The translations under genes and the position numbers were made by a program. 30,184 nucleotides of DNA from Saccoglossus kowalevskii (lineage: Eukaryota; Hemichordata; Enteropneusta; Harrimaniidae): positions 36,163-66,346 of the forward strand of contig NW_003150273.1 in assembly GCF_000003605.2 (NCBI RefSeq), written 5' to 3'. How positions within the stretch are numbered: position 1 is the first letter of the stretch; each line of letters starts with the position of its first letter. The notes beneath the pieces were generated by a model that did no database searches, was not told where the DNA came from, and worked only from the letters and a program-made list of their open reading frames with translations. This document shows positions 11,901-20,520 of the stretch, in pieces.

Positions 11901-14900
11901 TCAACCAAATAAAGAAAATGAGGACCAACTTTGAAAATTGGTCTAGTCTTGACGGTCTCTAATGAGATGGTTGCGATCTTCCTGACGATTTGCATCAAAA
12001 TATCTTAACACCTAGTCCCGCCTTTACATTCATAGAGTTGTTCCATCGCATTGCTCGAAAACATATGGCCACAGAATACGCTGTGTAACTTGTGTAATAT
12101 ATAATTAACCATACTCCACAAACGTCATGGCGGGGCCTTGCCGATCTGTCATAAATTATACTCACCATGTTGTCTTTATGTGAAGTTATGACACAACGTT
12201 TGTCAAGTAAGATGTTTGAGAATTGGAGGAATCCACCTGAGATAATCCGGGAAGTCAGTAGTTGCTGCTGCTCCTCGTGATTTGTTAACTCGCCAAGGAG
12301 GAAATAGATTGATGATATCATTTCCCAATCATTAAAATCAAGTTCTTCTTTTTTAAGAATTTGACTTTTCAAGGCTTTCATAAACAAGTCTACAGCGTTT
12401 AGCTCCACTAAGTAGTTGGCAATATATCCAGTCAATTCAGGTGATCTGTTTGACACTAACATCGAAAGATTCCGTAATGGTCTTATCTGATCTTTTGAAC
12501 AGCTTTGTTTCTTGAATTCGTCCAAGTAAGAAGAAATGGATTTTCGGATTTGCTCGCAGTCATCTTCAGGTGTTACCTTACTTGATCGAGCATTCCAAAA
12601 TTGATCTTTAGGAAACCCTGGGAATGCTGTGTTGAATATAGTATCTAAATGTAAAAGGCATTAATCGTTTATTGTGTATTTCCTTGTAGCCCATCATTGT
12701 AACATATTTTGTGAAAGTACATATATCTTCAAAATCGTTGGAGTTATATTTATTATTGACCGAGTCCTGAATTGGCGTATGATAGAATGATGTACCATGA
12801 GCTTGGCGGTACCGAGTTGTAAAGTGTTCAAATATGTATATAGCCTTACCTTTATCATATGTGGGCATATCAAATGAGTTCATACCCGGCATCCCTCCTA
12901 TCAATATTGGAGGAGAATCTATCATCCTCTTGCCTGGCCATGGCATACCTGTATAAATACCGGTTTAAATATACATGTTAATGTTGACATCATTAGTAAC
13001 AAAAACATATCATGAAATTTGTAACACTCAACACTTACATCAAATAACATAATTTAAACTGTGTCATGACAATTGCAACCCTTAACGAATTTGAATGCAT
13101 TAATCAATCTCTTTATTTAACCTCCTAAAAATTGAAGTAGTACATATCCGAGCAACAATTACTGATCAAAGTATACACAGAAGTTGATTTCATTACAAAC
13201 CATGAAATAAACAAGACAGAAAAGAAATAGAAGCACATGCACACTGAACACAATTTACAATTGTAATTGTAACATATTTTGTTTAATTTTTTAATTTTTT
13301 CATTTGAATATATTCAGTTTGTCAGCTGAGTTGATGCCAGCCTCAAATTGATTTCAAAATCTAGATACGTAAATGAATGCAGGTCATAATTAATTAATAG
13401 TGAATTTAAATTGTTATAACCTTTTAAAAAATAATTTTGATTTGTCTTCTAGGTATCATTGGAGTATGTTGGGTGATAGTGGTATCACAGGCATCCTCAT
13501 CAGCTACCATACTTACTCTATTAGAAACTTGTTCGCTTCAAAAATACCATGTTAAGTACGCCATTATTTCCCGATCAATTTGAAATTTGGGCTAACATGC
13601 GTTTTAATGATGCACTACAAAATGATCAAATTCGAGTATTTTAAATTCGGTGATACAATGCAGCCAGGTTGTGGGTTGGTTTTACACTTCAGTGCCAAGT
13701 ATTGGTAACTGACACACATAACAGTTTTAGCTATTGTGGCAGTTTCTTTCTTCCCCGCAATAAACAGTCTTTATTGTGTTCTCTATGGCAATTTTGATGT
13801 GGTACTTATGTAAAAATGTCTGCCTATGACGTGGAGAATTTACATTTTCACACATTCTTTGATTACACTATGGGACCTATATTTCCCTCAAAACTAATAA
13901 AAATGAACTTGATAATGTGTTTTAATTGAACATGTATGGACAGAAATACCATGAAGAAAAATTTGAATTATAGGGAAATGTTTCCTATCTATATACTTGG
14001 ATGCAATGTGACTTTTGCTAGTGGTACTGCTGGAAATCTCAAAATACACGTGCAATCGGTTCATGTACACCCGGTTACAGATTGACCCACAACGTTTACA
14101 TTAACCCTCTAAAGTTAACGTGTTGTGGATGGTCTTCCAAACATGGACTTACTACCAGGCATGTAACTTGGTTAGTCCAACCTGAAGCCATTTTATAGTT
14201 CTGCACAGGACCATGTTTATTCGATTCAATTCAAAAACATCTTCATGCATATCCAGCATATTAAAGTGAACATCAAAACGTCTAGACGGTCCCTGTTCAT
14301 TTGAATATTTATCATTCATATACTGTCACCCGAAAGGAAAATACACCATGCGATTTGTAAATGCACAACACAACAAAAGTAGAGTAACAAACATATATTT
14401 TATTGCAAACAGAAAACTGAATAAAACTTGCACTAACTACAAAATACAAGACTGTAAAAAAGGCTGGGCAGGGGGCCCCTTCGATCGGTGGGTACCAAGC
14501 TCACGCAGGACCAGGGTCACACAAGGTCAAGAATTTCCTGCAAGAGCCGAAATGTGGGGTTGGCCATGAAAATGGCCGCCGTGCCCTTTAATAGGGGGGG
14601 GGGCAGGATGAAATCCCAGCCACTCGACAAAAGGAGCCACACAGGTAGAATGAAGGGGTAGGTGGTGGGATAGCGAAATAGAGCCAGCGAAGCGTAGCAA
14701 ACTATGAATGAATGAGATCCTGTTGCCCGTTGAAGCCACCTGCTAAGCGTTTCCAAAACAGATTCAGATGGCACTCAGATTACAGTGTATGGCAACCGGT
14801 GATCCATTACATGACCCTTAGCACGTGTGACTCCGGTATCTATACAACTGAATTATAAAAGTACTCGTGTAGTTGTGTCTTTTATGACTGAATTTGCTGA

Positions 14901-16258
14901 CGTACTCATTGGCTGATTTGATGAATCACAGTCGGGTACGAAATATATTACTGTACCAGCGTCGAATCTTCGTCAACAATGATTACGTTCACTGTGTATA
15001 AATTGTGTGGTAATTTTGCCTATAGTAAACAGTATTTGCCAATGTAGGTCTGTATGTAGGGCGATGATTCACATCATCAATGAATTTAAATAAACAAAAC
15101 AAAACATTAACATAGCTCATAAAAAGGCCTTGATCATTTTTAACACGCGATATGTTTTTATCACTTTCATTTGCATTCAAATGACTATGGACTGTTTTTG
15201 CCTTGTACTAGAGAATGCCTTAGCTTGTGTACATTATTTATAACACACACAAGTGTTGATAATTATTTAAAATATTTGAATGTGCATCTTATGATGTCAT
15301 TCCAGCACCTCGTTCTGACAAATTGAGAATTAGGATGAATTGTTGGTGCATATTTCATATTTTTCAAAAAACGTAATTGTAACACACAAAATAATGCTAT
15401 TTCATTGTACCATATTCCACTATTCACAATTCTACAAAATTTTAACAGTCTTTAGCCAAGACTGTTTGGATAATAAAAAGCAAAAAAAAAAAAATATTCA
15501 CTCCCAAGTGCCCACAAACCTGCATCTCTACCTTAATGAACATTGTCATGCGATTTATGACCAATTTTGTCAAAAATTATGACTGGGCTTTAACAAACAA
15601 TGACCTTAACAAACAATTTATTGACCTTCTGAAAAATACGCTTCCGAGTTAGAGATTAAACAATCAGTCATGTGCAATGGCGCTTCACATTATTACATAT
15701 ACTGAGTTAGACCAATTAACCATTTGAACTACCGGGAAGATTGGTGCGTGAGTGTTAAAGTGTTAAACTGCACATTCCCAATACCTAAGTACTGCTGGGT
15801 TGAGAGAAACAGTGAAGAATAACTGTTACATACCATGGTATAGATAAGACATGAATTTACAACATATTTAATTTTAACTGTTTTAATATCAGTTGACTGG
15901 TTTAGCTGAATTAATAATCATATAATTACATAGCCAGATTTCCCCCATTGTAATACAATACGATACGGTACATTGATATAGCATTGGTTCGAATTTATTG
16001 AAGTGACGTATTGTCAAATTATTCAGTCTAAATGGTCGCAAATCATTAATGTTTAGTACGGTAATTAATTAATTAATTAGTACGACAGTTAAATGTTCTT
16101 AAACTAAAATGTAGAAAGCGTTTGAGGTTTAGTCTGTTTGAAATTAATTAACGGCAATGGTGATTTTCGCGCCGATGGCTAACGACAGACTAGGAACAAA
16201 AAATAACATACACAACAACATATGACATAAAACATGACTTACCTAATGATTCAACCAT
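2377..16258 (-). CDS. Gene A: ARM-like / TIR-like / ZU5-UPA / Death protein, complete, 15 exons
   Basis: I do not recognise this as a named gene. The gene model comes from reading the minus strand: every junction is GT-AG, phases agree across all 14 introns, and the sum is 1692 residues plus stop. Order of parts: short Pro/Gly/Met-rich N-terminus (1-60), helical ARM/HEAT-like region (about 60-870), conserved helical block (873-1073), TIR-like domain (1074-1204), ZU5 (about 1234-1330), UPA (about 1330-1513), Death (about 1547-1637), acidic tail. ZU5-UPA-Death is the signalling module of UNC5 and PIDD; UNC5 has a transmembrane ectodomain and PIDD has leucine-rich repeats in front, neither of which is present. 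No signal peptide or clear membrane span is seen, so a cytosolic scaffold or sensor is inferred. Gene B is a paralogue with matching exon structure. The least certain parts are exon 1 and whether further small in-phase exons lie in the longer introns. Confidence 0.83.
3311..3487 (-). CDS. Gene A exon 14: end of UPA region with conserved cysteines
   Basis: Residues 1455-1513, 59 codons, phase 0. It shares IRLA.L..DQD, YTFK, PDDF.C..CV and (E/D)MDI..PR with gene B. The C-x-x-C pair (DFFCTVCV) is kept in both copies, and gene A has a third cysteine (CVRC). It is most likely the last strands of UPA plus a linker to Death. Acceptor GTTATTCAG, donor GTAATT. Confidence 0.8.
4172..4297 (-). CDS. Gene A exon 13: UPA domain, middle part
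   Basis: Residues 1413-1454, 42 codons, phase 0. It encodes RPIVVSTEDTYLSVEVKDID followed by DEWKQRG, which fits the UPA element 'F.DS..NL.LSI.D....W'. The gene B counterpart (37 codons) keeps RP.V.ST.D..L.V.VK..DD.WKQRGS. Acceptor TATATAG, donor GTATTT. Confidence 0.82.
4490..5113 (-). CDS. Gene A exon 12: ZU5 domain and start of UPA domain
   Basis: Residues 1205-1412, 208 codons, phase 0. The ZU5 core is plain: GGYLKIPSQDVVLYLPPGAI, then HPGKVVLTPVIHCGPDGTSF and RDVVLSFPHSA, matching the ZU5 pattern of a Gly-x-Leu strand, 'PPGA' turn, 'L(S/T)PV..CGP.G..F' and 'V.L..PH'. ZU5 folds back on UPA and Death in UNC5 and mediates assembly in PIDD and ankyrin. The UPA part begins near WNFTAV and contains DHFTGFAVEGD followed by AQRRLKV, comparable to the 'YALVG...A.KRL' signature. 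The PIDD autocleavage site (HFS in a ZU5-like repeat) is not evident. This exon is about 80% identical in protein to gene B. Confidence 0.92.
5606..5796 (-). CDS. Gene A exon 11: C-terminal half of TIR-like domain
   Basis: Residues 1141-1204. Helix C ALNLSHNLKKS, strand D SLVLITSDN, then DDSWITSNIL, strand E RSIIKLNG, helix E DINSVCRLLENKL. With exon 10 this makes five beta/alpha units in about 131 residues, the size of a TIR domain. SDNSDDSW resembles the S-x-W turn in TIR helix C but sits one strand later than expected. Acceptor CAATTCAG, donor GTAAGT; 191 nt, the same length as in gene B. Confidence 0.72.
5898..6098 (-). CDS. Gene A exon 10: N-terminal half of TIR-like domain
   Basis: Residues 1074-1140. 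Predicted order: strand A YDVLIVDAN (compare TIR box 1, YDVFISY), helix A KDGDMAAKLKVKLIENG, strand B QSVGTVH, helix B SSFTDLTNIIRASQ, strand C CVLFIIG. This is the beta-alpha-beta-alpha-beta half of a flavodoxin-like fold and fits TIR domains best. The exon is 201 nt and phase 1 at both ends, exactly as in gene B. The classic RDxxPG of box 2 and the W..E of NAD-cleaving TIRs are not visible, so an enzymatic role is not supported. Another Rossmann-like domain cannot be excluded. Confidence 0.72.
6221..6824 (-). CDS. Gene A exon 9: conserved helical block before the TIR-like domain
   Basis: Residues 873-1073 plus one base. Conserved with gene B: WTNCSDEYIQYLSLC, IRRLDCYNLYE, DDHKRSVIFWKLGLSRI, QDLK and DEW.....ELY..IP. 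Roughly 45% of residues in the second half are identical, far more than in exon 7, so this is probably a defined domain or solenoid cap rather than generic repeats. I know no named family for it. Acceptor TTTACAG, donor TCAG/GTAAAC, exit phase 1. Confidence 0.82.
6950..7480 (-). CDS. Gene A exon 8: helical region
   Basis: Residues 696-872, 177 codons, phase 0 at both ends; acceptor AATTTGTAG, donor GTAAGG. Shared with gene B exon 28059-28625 are NGKQWP / NGDKWP, VLIDMF / VIVDIF and, close to the donor, DLVIEVLGQKPNLQL / DLVYSVLGQDSNIQL. That terminal motif is the best-conserved part of this exon and directly precedes the conserved block of exon 9. Confidence 0.82.
7725..8198 (-). CDS. Gene A exon 7: helical region
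   Basis: Residues 538-695, 158 codons, phase 0 at both ends. It begins with a hydrophobic helix (TYGLLFLCVNFALCGYG) and continues with EFIDTQLLEIFYAYAV and AKLLFVILHPVLENTKLPP. The equivalent exon in gene B (29611-30132) shares the pattern EF.D.QL..., V..HP.L.N..LP and a hydrophobic helix before the donor, at low identity. I infer an alpha-solenoid segment. Confidence 0.8.
8735..9241 (-). CDS. Gene A exon 6: ARM-like repeats
   Basis: Residues 369-537. This has the clearest armadillo-like texture in the gene: NALHVLLNIARSH, ILCQLANLTIANVAIKALAI and MLIAILVQFIQDNTELTKVA, the last followed by a Gly-Met hinge before the next helix. Such repeats are protein-binding scaffolds. A 507-nt exon in phase 0 at both ends; acceptor TTCATTCAG after a T-rich tract, donor GTAAGT. 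The equivalent exon of gene B lies outside the window. Confidence 0.8.
10262..10335 (+). repeat. tRNA-derived head of a SINE, antisense in gene A intron 5
   Basis: Pol III internal promoter boxes are visible: A box TGGTGCAGTGG at 10269-10279 (consensus TRGCNNAGNGG, one mismatch) and B box GGATCAAGTCC at 10312-10322 (consensus GGTTCGANTCC, two mismatches). Their 43-base spacing is as in a tRNA. The arms do not form a clean cloverleaf, so it is not a functional tRNA gene. It sits in the intron between exons 5 and 6, in the opposite orientation to gene A. Confidence 0.65.
10336..10700 (+). repeat. Probable tRNA-unrelated body of the SINE
   Basis: This stretch is clearly richer in GC than the rest of the intron and follows the tRNA-like head directly. 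It has no coding potential. I see no poly(A) or short tandem tail that would fix the 3' end, so the right boundary is a guess based on return to AT-rich composition. Confidence 0.35.
10810..11023 (-). CDS. Gene A exon 5: helical repeat segment
   Basis: Residues 297-368. It continues the solenoid, with helices DIYLCDILIG, WDLLRSSIEGLALY and ANVVQTIYSLLSF resembling ARM helix 2/3 pairs. It starts after CTACGACAG in phase 2 and ends at AAG/GTATAG in phase 0. The following intron (1.57 kb) carries the SINE. Confidence 0.72.
11117..11412 (-). CDS. Gene A exon 4: helical region with polar linker
   Basis: Residues 199-297 (the last codon is shared). Helices around VVYVLKVMFNCLPHVH and CDLAKRISLFFELQQ are followed by a polar, Val/Thr-rich loop and then a helix containing EELGTALANRFYAR. 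Acceptor TTTGCAG, donor GTACGT, exit phase 2. The following intron is only 93 bp (11024-11116), the shortest in the gene, and reads open in this frame, so occasional intron retention would insert 31 residues without a stop. Confidence 0.75.
12166..12644 (-). CDS. Gene A exon 3: start of the helical ARM-like region
   Basis: Residues 39-198. After a linker (FPGFPKDQFWNARSSK) the exon becomes amphipathic helical, with segments such as LRNLSMLVSNRSPELTGYIA and MISSIYFLLGELTNHEEQQQ that look like armadillo-type repeat helices. Acceptor ATTTAG, donor GTGAGT, exit phase 0. Calling it ARM-like rests on helix periodicity and hydrophobic spacing, not on a clear consensus, so HEAT or another alpha-solenoid is possible. 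Confidence 0.75.
12850..12948 (-). CDS. Gene A exon 2: Pro/Gly/Met-rich N-terminus
   Basis: Residues 6-38. The segment is low in complexity and probably unstructured, with repeated GMP and PG pairs (GMPWPG, GGMPGM). Acceptor TTTATACAG precedes it and donor GTAAGG follows. It enters in phase 1 from exon 1 and leaves in phase 1 into exon 3. No domain is recognisable. Confidence 0.65.
12949..16242 (-). other. Gene A intron 1 (3.3 kb)
   Basis: The longest intron of the gene, mostly AT-rich unique sequence. It holds the GC-rich island at 14455-14830 and an A-run near 15482. First introns of this length often hold enhancers, but no specific site is recognisable. Confidence 0.5.
14455..14830. other. 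GC-rich island in gene A intron 1
   Basis: The sequence is much richer in GC than the surrounding intron, with a run of ten or more G (about 14595-14606) and palindromic GGGGCCCC (14472-14479). It contains open frames on the minus strand (14517-14774) with no recognisable protein and no splice logic. Probably a transposable-element fragment; the family is not identified. A CAGGAAATTC word also occurs in the SINE body near 10400, which is a weak hint of kinship. Confidence 0.35.
16243..16258 (-). CDS. Gene A exon 1: start codon and five codons
   Basis: This tiny coding exon encodes MVESL plus one base of a glycine codon. The ATG has A at -3 and G at +4, a good initiation context, and the exon ends at a strong GTAAGT donor (16237-16242). 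The leftover base joins exon 2 in the correct phase. It lies 3.3 kb upstream of exon 2. If this exon is wrong, translation could begin at the first ATG of exon 2 (MPWPGKR), losing only six residues. Confidence 0.6.
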
Positions 16259-16440
16259 CGTAGACCACCTCAGATCTAACAAAAATACGTTCCCAGTCGA
16301 CTTTCGACTCCTCAGTTTGAACGATCCACAAAGTGCCCTATGTTTCCCACTCAGCCGACGACGGGCGGTTCCACGTTGCTACTAGTGATACTGGTCGGTT
16401 AACAAAGTTAGTCATATATTTGGCAAAAACATAAAAACGT
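16259..16440 (-). promoter_or_regulatory. Probable 5'UTR and promoter region of gene A
   Basis: Sequence directly upstream of the gene A start codon. It is richer in GC and CpG than its surroundings (about 16340-16385), as expected of an invertebrate core promoter or first exon. A weak AAATATATG TATA-like match lies near 16413-16424 on the minus strand. The transcription start cannot be fixed from sequence. Confidence 0.3.
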
Positions 16441-18108
16441 CTGTTGGATAATGACCAATGACGGTTAAGCAATATAAAATTATTGTCTTTACTACAGTCA
16501 TATCAACCAATATAAATGATTAGACATTACGATTTTGTTCATTTTATACGTTGATGGAACAACAGGAGATTTAATTATTAAGCCGATAGGTTCTAATAGT
16601 TCAACGAAAATATGAGTCACAGTAACGTCATGGCTGAAGTATACGTAAATTCCTTTACTATAAACATTATTTGTCTATTCTATTTGTCTATGATAGCATT
16701 GAGAAAATTGTTCAACTATATTAAGCAGTACTTGAAACACAGCATGTGATTTTAAGTTAAGTGATTGTCAGCCATGTTTCATTCAAATAGTTTTGCGCAT
16801 GTGCAAGTCATGTCGATTCCTTATCAGTATATAAAACAGTCGTGTGATATCGCATGACTATTCTATTTTCGTACCGCTGGGCTCTTTGATACCCAGGATA
16901 AGTGGTCAGCTACTTCACAGATTGTGTGAACAAAGGTTAAAATATGATGTCATTAGTCGAAATAACGAATCGCTGAGCTAAACCATTTGCTGGGGTGGTA
17001 GCTTAGAAATATGCACTCTAACACCCATCGCCATAAGCCATTTTGGCAAGCCAAAAAGAAAACAGACTCGCTCGAAAAATATATTCATGTTCTCCACCTT
17101 CTGATGAAATAACCATGTTTTGCATCTTTCTTAATTATTACCCCAACGTGGGTTTCACCCCACGGATGTATAATGGTTTAGTCCGCCTTTCATTGTGGTG
17201 GTTTAGGGAGTGTTAAGTCTGATAGTACGTTTAAGCTATAGCACAGTGTTGTTCTTCCATAGAACGACAGTCTAAATTATCGAGCTATTTAGACGATAAA
17301 AGTTCATATTTTTCTAAACTGGAAGAACAATTGTCAACAATTTCAAAACTCGCAACATTCTGCCACTTTATCAAATGAGTTAGACATTAATGTTTTTGAC
17401 TATTGATTACCAATAATATGGCTAGTATATTTCATACTTTCAATGTTAAATTGAAGTGCAGACAGGTGAACTGCAGAGCTTGAGAGGGCAACCATTTTGA
17501 AGACAAAATAAATAAGATAAAATAATCTTAGCGTACTGGCAACTATTTGTTTGTCGCCTAGTCCTCGAGGCAATGTCCCGTGAAGTTCTGGAATTGTATT
17601 TTGTAATATAGATGGCCATTTGAAACCTCATTGATAATAGCATTAATACATGACAAACTGAAACTCATGAAATCATTTGATCCCGATAGTTCTACACTTA
17701 CAGCCATATTAGCACCCATTCTAACTAGAATCTAAAACCACCGTATCTCCAGCCACCGTAACGTCACCGAGCATGACTTGTTTAGTTGTAAATTACAGCA
17801 AAGTACGAGAGTAACCAATTAACTGCTGACAGACGTTCACATGGTAACCCACCCATGTTCCGTAGCAACCAGTCGACTCATGTGACCTTTAGCCTCTAGT
17901 TTCATTTAAATGCGGCGCAACGTACGGAATTAATGTGAAGGTCGGCTGAGTATGTAAGTAGTTTACATATACATCTACAGCTGTATAGGCGTGACCTGGA
18001 AAACTTAGGTTATAGTTTTTTGTTGAATTTCTCTTTCAGTGATACTGAAATGTTACTACTATTTCAACTTTCAATGCCGCTATTCAACTTCATTAAATCC
18101 AACCATAC

Positions 18109-18112
<4 letters not shown>
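16441..18112. other. Intergenic, upstream of gene A
   Basis: AT-rich. A good TATATAAAA occurs on the plus strand at 16828-16836 without a supported gene behind it. TTTTGGC/GCCAAAA forms a 7-bp hairpin at about 17040-17055. The nested inverted repeat lies at 17249-17330. No coding sequence supported. Confidence 0.45.
17249..17330. repeat. Nested inverted repeats (82-base stem-loop)
   Basis: Outer arms TTGTTCTTCCA (17249-17259) and TGGAAGAACAA (17320-17330) match perfectly over 11 pairs. Inside them GTCTAAAT (17270-17277) and ATTTAGAC (17287-17294) match over 8 pairs with a 9-base loop. The unpaired segments are unequal (10 and 25 bases). Confidence 0.75.

Positions 18113-18181
<69 letters not shown>
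18113..18181. repeat. (AT)n microsatellite, about 34 units
   Basis: An uninterrupted AT dinucleotide run flanked by GTG on the left and CAC on the right, so the whole locus is a perfect palindrome able to form a cruciform. It is likely length-polymorphic. Confidence 0.97.
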
Positions 18182-18183
<2 letters not shown>

Positions 18184-19479
18184 CACATAATATATGCAAT
18201 AATGGTGCTAACACAGGGTCATATTAATAACAACACCAAGATGTGAGCCCCTCAACATTGAGTAGCTCATTTACCGTATTGTTCCAAACAAATCAAGTAC
18301 ATTGACCACGACTGACATTTACAATGTCTCTATTGGGCATACATAATTTGAAATTTTGGTTTAAAACTATAATTAACATGTATTGTTTTTTCCCTCGAAT
18401 TTCATTTAAATATTATCAACCCTAGTTATTATCTCGACGTCGAAAGCGTATAAGACTCGTTATCCGATCTACAGTGATCAAGTTTGTGCTTCATATAGTC
18501 ATGTGTGTTGTCGTCGTCTGCATGTAATTAATAGTGGTGTTTGCATTTAATAAGCAAGTTGTTTATGTTCCAGCGTATAGATTTATATCGTGTGATTATA
18601 TGTGCTGGTGTTGACAAATATTTGAATTCCTGTTGAGATATGCAATTCAGTTAGCTTGCTGACCACAAGCTTTTTCTAATAAATTACGCAAAAAAACTAC
18701 TGCATCTACTCTTTCATTACGTTAGCAGATATAGGTTCCATTAAATGATTTGGAAATGGTCACATTGATATTACAATGGCATCAATGTACAAATTAAGAC
18801 TGGGAGCTAGTGAGAATACAAGCGACGTAAGAGCCATGCAACTACGAGTCGAAGATGACTACTGATATAGGCTCTTACGCCACGGATATTTTCCTCAGCT
18901 GATCGAATACGAGTGTAACGATTTTATCCCATGAACCAGCCGAGTTTAGGTCTCCTAAATGAATTCTGCTTTTTTTTTCAAAATGTATGTCACCATTACT
19001 GTCATCAAAAGGTCAATGACCTAAAGGCTTGCCACAAGATTGGAACATGAATTAATTTTACCACAATCACAGTAGTAACTTTACTTTGATAGTTATTCGT
19101 ACTACATTGATATAAATATCAATGATTATGGAAATGATAGTCAATTTGTAGTTACTTCTCTGACGCTCAACCCCCCCATTACATGCACAACCCATACTCT
19201 GACAGTTATATTGTCACGTGTTAGTGTTTGCTATCTAATTATACACCAGTATACAGGTAGTTACAAATTAATTTAAATTTTCATTTCAATGAATGTATTA
19301 TTAACTACAAGGTCAATTATGTAATAATACAGTTCAATAACCCCAGGTAATAATAACATCCGTTTAAACTAGCAGCCTGTCGGCTGAGATAGCTCCGATG
19401 TTATCAATGCACATTGCAATTAAAGATTAGAAGATATCATTAGAAAATGAACAATATGTATAGTATTACAACAATCAGA
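18182..19479. other. Intergenic; one hairpin only
   Basis: AT-rich sequence between the (AT)n microsatellite and the tandem array. Apart from the inverted repeat at 18826-18879 I see no gene or repeat family. If the tandem array is part of a transposable element, its 5' end may lie in the right half of this stretch. Confidence 0.4.
18826..18879. repeat. Inverted repeat, 10-bp perfect stem
   Basis: CGTAAGAGCC (18826-18835) and GGCTCTTACG (18870-18879) are exact reverse complements separated by 34 bases. No further annotation is possible. Confidence 0.6.
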
Positions 19480-20416
19480 CTTTTTATAACTTTTTATCAA
19501 AAATATTCATTGAAATTAGATAACTGAAGAACAAAATCATCACGAAATGAACAAATCTGAGAGAGGTCTACATGTAGTACATATGTAGTATATATAATAT
19601 CAAAGCAATTAGACTTAACAAGAAGTCGAAAATATCACTTTTTATCAAAAAATCACAAACATATTCATAAAATTAGAGAATTAAAGATATCATCACGAAA
19701 TGAACAAACCCGAGAGAGAACAGAATGTAATACCTATAAATGTCGTATCAAAGCAATTGCACCTGCGGTTTTTAACAATGAAGTCAAAAATATCACTTTT
19801 TACCAAAAATGACAAAAATATTCATCAAAATTAGAGAATTAAAGATATAATCACGAAATGAACAAATCTGAGAGAGGTCCACATGTAGTACCTAGATATG
19901 TAATATCAAAGCAACTGAACTTTCGGTTTTTAACAAGAAGTCGAAAATATCACTTTTTAGCAAAAATGACAAAAATATTCATCAAAATTAGAGAATTAAA
20001 GATATGATCACGAAATGAACAAAACTGAGAGAGGTCCACATGTAGTACTTACATATGTAATATCAAAGCAATTGGACTTTCGGTTTTTAACAAGAAGTCG
20101 AAAATGTCACTTTTTAGCAAAAATATTCATCAAAATTAGAAAATTAAAGATATCATCACAAAATTAACAAATCTGAGAGAGGTCCACCGAAGTTACTTAC
20201 ATACCAAGTATCAAGCATTCGGGCTAGCGGTTTTCAAGAAGAAAAAAAATGCTATTTTCGACCAAAAATGACAAAATTATTCGCTATAAATAAGACAATT
20301 GAACATATCCACACGAAATAAACAAATCTGAGAGAGAAGCACCCAAGGTACCTTCCTAGAAAGTTTCACAGCTATACAGTTTGTGGCTTTTAAGAAGAAG
20401 TCGAAAATGTAAAGTT
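19480..20416 (+). repeat. Tandem array, six diverged units of about 157 bp
   Basis: Anchor word TTCAT at 19506, 19664, 19821, 19978 and 20126, with a degenerate match at 20280: periods 158, 157, 157, 148, 154. Each unit includes AATTAGAGAATTAAAGATAT, CACGAAATGAACAAATCTGA, GAGAGGTCCACATGTAGTA and AAGAAGTCGAAAATATCAC. The fifth unit has lost nine bases (GACAAAAAT). The outer units, especially the last, are the most diverged. No open frame persists. The array is followed directly by a GAC-rich microsatellite and a hairpin, so it is best read as the core of one transposable element. Confidence 0.9.
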
Positions 20417-20466
20417 GACGACGGCGACGGCGACGACGGCGACGACGGACGACGGACGCCGACGGA
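20417..20466 (+). repeat. GAC/GACGG-rich microsatellite
   Basis: Alternating GACGACGGCGACGG-type units, very GC-rich against an AT-rich background, abutting the last 157-bp unit. Such a microsatellite after core repeats is a feature of Helentron-associated and bivalve pearl-type elements (family knowledge). Confidence 0.9.
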
Positions 20467-20483
20467 CAATCAGTAATACTATA

Positions 20484-20520
20484 AGCTCCGCTCGACCTCG
20501 TCTACAGCGGATCTAAAAAG
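20484..20520 (+). mobile_element. Probable 3' end of a Helitron-like element: hairpin plus CTAA
   Basis: AGCTCCGCT (20484-20492) pairs with AGCGGATCT (20506-20514) with one mismatch over nine pairs and a 13-base loop, followed within the stem end by CTAAAAAG. Helitrons end in a hairpin and CTRR, and Helentron-derived elements also carry a subterminal hairpin. No Rep/helicase coding is present, so this would be a non-autonomous copy. The 5' end was not located. Confidence 0.4.

Noticed and set aside
14517-14774. Overlapping open frames in the GC-rich island
   Set aside because: No domain, no splice sites in phase with gene A, and the reading runs through a homopolymer.
17249-17330. MicroRNA precursor
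   Set aside because: Arms are interrupted by unequal 10- and 25-base spacers, leaving no 22-base duplex.
19480-20416. CRISPR-like array
   Set aside because: Units are long (157 bp), contiguous without spacers and diverged, in a eukaryotic genome; this is a satellite-type tandem repeat.
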